A stretch of 7,427 nt of DNA. Source: an uncultured Eubacteriales bacterium. Its GTDB lineage: Bacteria; Bacillota; Clostridia; Oscillospirales; Acutalibacteraceae. Both the position numbers and the translations under genes were made by a program. Below, one piece after another: positions 6,524 to 7,427 of this stretch. The stretch lies in NCBI GenBank assembly GCA_934476025.1, contig CAKSNI010000048.1:1-7427 (forward strand). Direction: 5' to 3'. Below the pieces are notes generated by a model that worked only from the letters and a program-made list of their open reading frames with translations, searched no databases and had not been told where the DNA came from. The first letter of the stretch is position 1; every line of letters starts with the position of its first letter.

Positions 6524-6973
6524 ATGACTGAAATTTATTGCATGACCCAAAAACACAAATATTGGAACGAAACCATTTGTTTAGCTGAAAAATGCCCGTG
6601 GAAAGCGGGCCCCTATTTGGCTCAAAAGATGAAAAACAATGACCTTAATACATTGGAAAGGGTGTTTTGTGCTTGCGTAAATGGAAAAGTGGCGGGATTC
6701 TGCACATTTGCTGAAAAGGACGAGCTGCCGGAGGAATACAAGTTTACACCATTGATAGGTTTCGTTTTTGTTGATAAACCATACCGTGGTAAGAGATTAT
6801 CAGAGTTGATGATTCAAAGCGCAATTTTATATGCGCGTGAGCTGGGATATGAAAAAATATATATCATGAGCGGAGAAATCGGTTTATATGAAAAATACGG
6901 CTTCGAAAAATTAGGTGATTATGAAACAATATATGGCACAATGGACCAGCTATTTGTTCAGTCAACAGTATGA
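6524..6973 (+). CDS. GNAT family N-acetyltransferase
   Basis: A 149-residue cytoplasmic acetyltransferase of the GCN5-related fold, which transfers acetyl from acetyl-CoA to an amine; the acceptor is unknown. The core beta-strand and pyrophosphate loop read GFVFVDKPYRGKRLSEL (79-95): RGK is kept, but the second Gly of the usual RGxG is Arg91. LYEKYGF (121-127) is the typical C-terminal motif, with Y122 in the place of the general-acid Tyr. The length is normal for the family. AAGGGGG (6513-6519) precedes the ATG. Codon use (TTA, AAA, TTT, ATA) and GC near 40% differ from the hydrogenase cluster. The gene is flanked by terminator-like hairpins, so it is probably a single-gene unit and perhaps recently acquired. 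Confidence 0.82.
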   Translation: MTEIYCMTQKHKYWNETICLAEKCPWKAGPYLAQKMKNNDLNTLERVFCACVNGKVAGFCTFAEKDELPEEYKFTPLIGFVFVDKPYRGKRLSELMIQSAILYARELGYEKIYIMSGEIGLYEKYGFEKLGDYETIYGTMDQLFVQSTV

Positions 6974-7028
6974 TAGTTTTAGGTAGTTGGCTTAGAGGTT
7001 AACAACGTATGAGCACTCTTTCAAAAAA

Positions 7029-7070
7029 ACGGTGTCCACAGGTTTAGCAAGCGTCGGATTGTGACGCCGT
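7029..7070 (+). repeat. Overlapping inverted repeats able to form alternative hairpins
   Basis: ACGGTGTC (7029-7036) can pair with GACGCCGT (7063-7070) through eight pairs including one G-U. GCGTC (7051-7055), lying between them, can instead pair with GACGC (7063-7067). The two stems compete for the same 3' arm. The segment lies between the GNAT stop and a strong hairpin. I recognise no known riboswitch or RNA family in it. Confidence 0.4.
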
Positions 7071-7079
7071 AAAAGTAGG

Positions 7080-7116
7080 AGTCCGTACCCTGAAAAGGGT
7101 ACGGACTTTGCTGTTT
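7080..7116 (+). terminator. Strong hairpin, likely terminator downstream of the GNAT gene
   Basis: AGTCCGTACCC (7080-7090) and GGGTACGGACT (7097-7107) form a perfect 11-bp stem with a TGAAAA loop, followed by an interrupted T-rich tail (TTTGCTGTTTT). The tail favours use in the plus direction, but the stem may also act for the convergent minus-strand gene ending at 7193. It sits 107 bases past the acetyltransferase stop, farther than usual. Confidence 0.65.
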
Positions 7117-7155
7117 TAGGTGCTTTGGGGGAATTCCCTTATGTAGGGGCCCCGA

Positions 7156-7180
7156 AAACCGCCTCTTTTTTATATGCTTT
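7156..7180 (+). terminator. Weak possible plus-strand terminator before the convergent carrier gene
   Basis: AGGGGC can pair with GCCTCT (six pairs, one G-U) across a ten-base loop, followed directly by a run of T. It is short and lies close to the 3' end of the minus-strand carrier gene, so it could be a back-up plus-strand terminator protecting that gene from read-through. Positions are approximate. Confidence 0.25.
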
Positions 7181-7192
7181 TTATTTTGCGGA

Positions 7193-7427
7193 TTAAGCCG
7201 CCGGTTGATCGGTGGCACGGGAGGAGCGGATCCAATGGATGATCAGCCCGATGACCAGACCGGCTGCCGCCGGGCAGAGCCAGGCAAGCCCGATTCCGGA
7301 GAAGGGAAGAACGGCTCCGATTTTTTCAAGAATTGTCGGGAGATGGAGAAAATGCAGAACATTTTCCGGCAGGCTGCGAAGCAAATCATACAGGGCGGCC
7401 ACCAGGGTGAACCCGATGGTGCAGCAG
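7193..7427 (-). CDS. C-terminal part of a membrane carrier, probably BrnQ-type branched-chain amino acid transporter (partial)
   Basis: The minus-strand frame is open from the right edge to a TAA at 7195-7193 and gives 78 residues; the start lies beyond the window. A GTG at 7402 is not the start, because the frame continues upstream with TIGFTLVAALYDLL. Two hydrophobic stretches are visible: one around TIGFTLVAAL and a final long segment with PFSGIGLAWLCPAAAG and GLVIGLIIHWI, followed by a short polar tail (RSSRATDQPAA). The PxxGxGLxWxxPA pattern near the C terminus resembles LIVCS-family branched-chain amino acid:cation symporters (BrnQ). GC content is high again, like the hydrogenase cluster. 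The assignment rests on a short fragment. The gene is convergent with the acetyltransferase. Confidence 0.6.
   Translation of the reverse strand, partial: CCTIGFTLVAALYDLLRSLPENVLHFLHLPTILEKIGAVLPFSGIGLAWLCPAAAGLVIGLIIHWIRSSRATDQPAA

Noticed and set aside
7127..7138. Palindromic GGGAATTCCC before the carrier gene
   Set aside because: It is a perfect palindrome with no loop and no nearby promoter or T-run; it is short enough to occur by chance.
1..7427. CRISPR array, tRNA, rRNA, transposase or integrase
   Set aside because: No regularly spaced repeats, no cloverleaf-like segments, and no transposase or recombinase motifs were seen on either strand.

Overview
The window reads as a chromosomal stretch from a strictly anaerobic, hydrogen-producing fermentative Firmicute, most likely a clostridium of the Oscillospiraceae/Ruminococcaceae kind. 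The evidence is two different [FeFe]-hydrogenase-type proteins, a Rex-family regulator, strong AGGAGG-like ribosome binding sites, and moderate GC content (roughly 50% by eye in the main block). Genus and species cannot be named from the sequence alone.

Positions 118-6341 form one tightly packed, plus-strand gene cluster, with overlaps or gaps of at most about 35 bases. In order it holds: a Rex-like redox repressor; a small aminoglycoside-phosphotransferase-fold kinase; two tandem thioredoxin-like [2Fe-2S] ferredoxins; a putative sensory [FeFe]-hydrogenase (HydS/group C type) with a C-terminal Fe-S motif, a PAS-like domain and a coiled coil; a SpoIIE/PP2C-type phosphatase with an extra C-terminal domain; and a group-B-like multi-cluster [FeFe]-hydrogenase. 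The cluster ends at a clear hairpin terminator (6377-6407). A probable tail of an unidentified upstream gene (3-143) overlaps the rex start.

The likely logic is redox and hydrogen control of fermentation. Rex would respond to NADH/NAD+. The HydS-like protein would sense H2 or electron pressure and pass the state through PAS/coiled coil to the phosphatase, possibly opposed by the kinase-like protein. The ferredoxins and the second hydrogenase would provide electron transfer and H2 turnover. The gene content is seen directly. The signalling circuit is inference, supported by the known association of HydS-type hydrogenases with PAS domains and PP2C phosphatases in clostridia.

Downstream is an AT-richer segment with one GNAT acetyltransferase (6524-6973), then a 219-base intergenic region with inverted repeats and a strong hairpin. 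The window ends in the C-terminal part of a convergent minus-strand membrane carrier, probably a BrnQ-type branched-chain amino acid transporter (7193 to the window edge).
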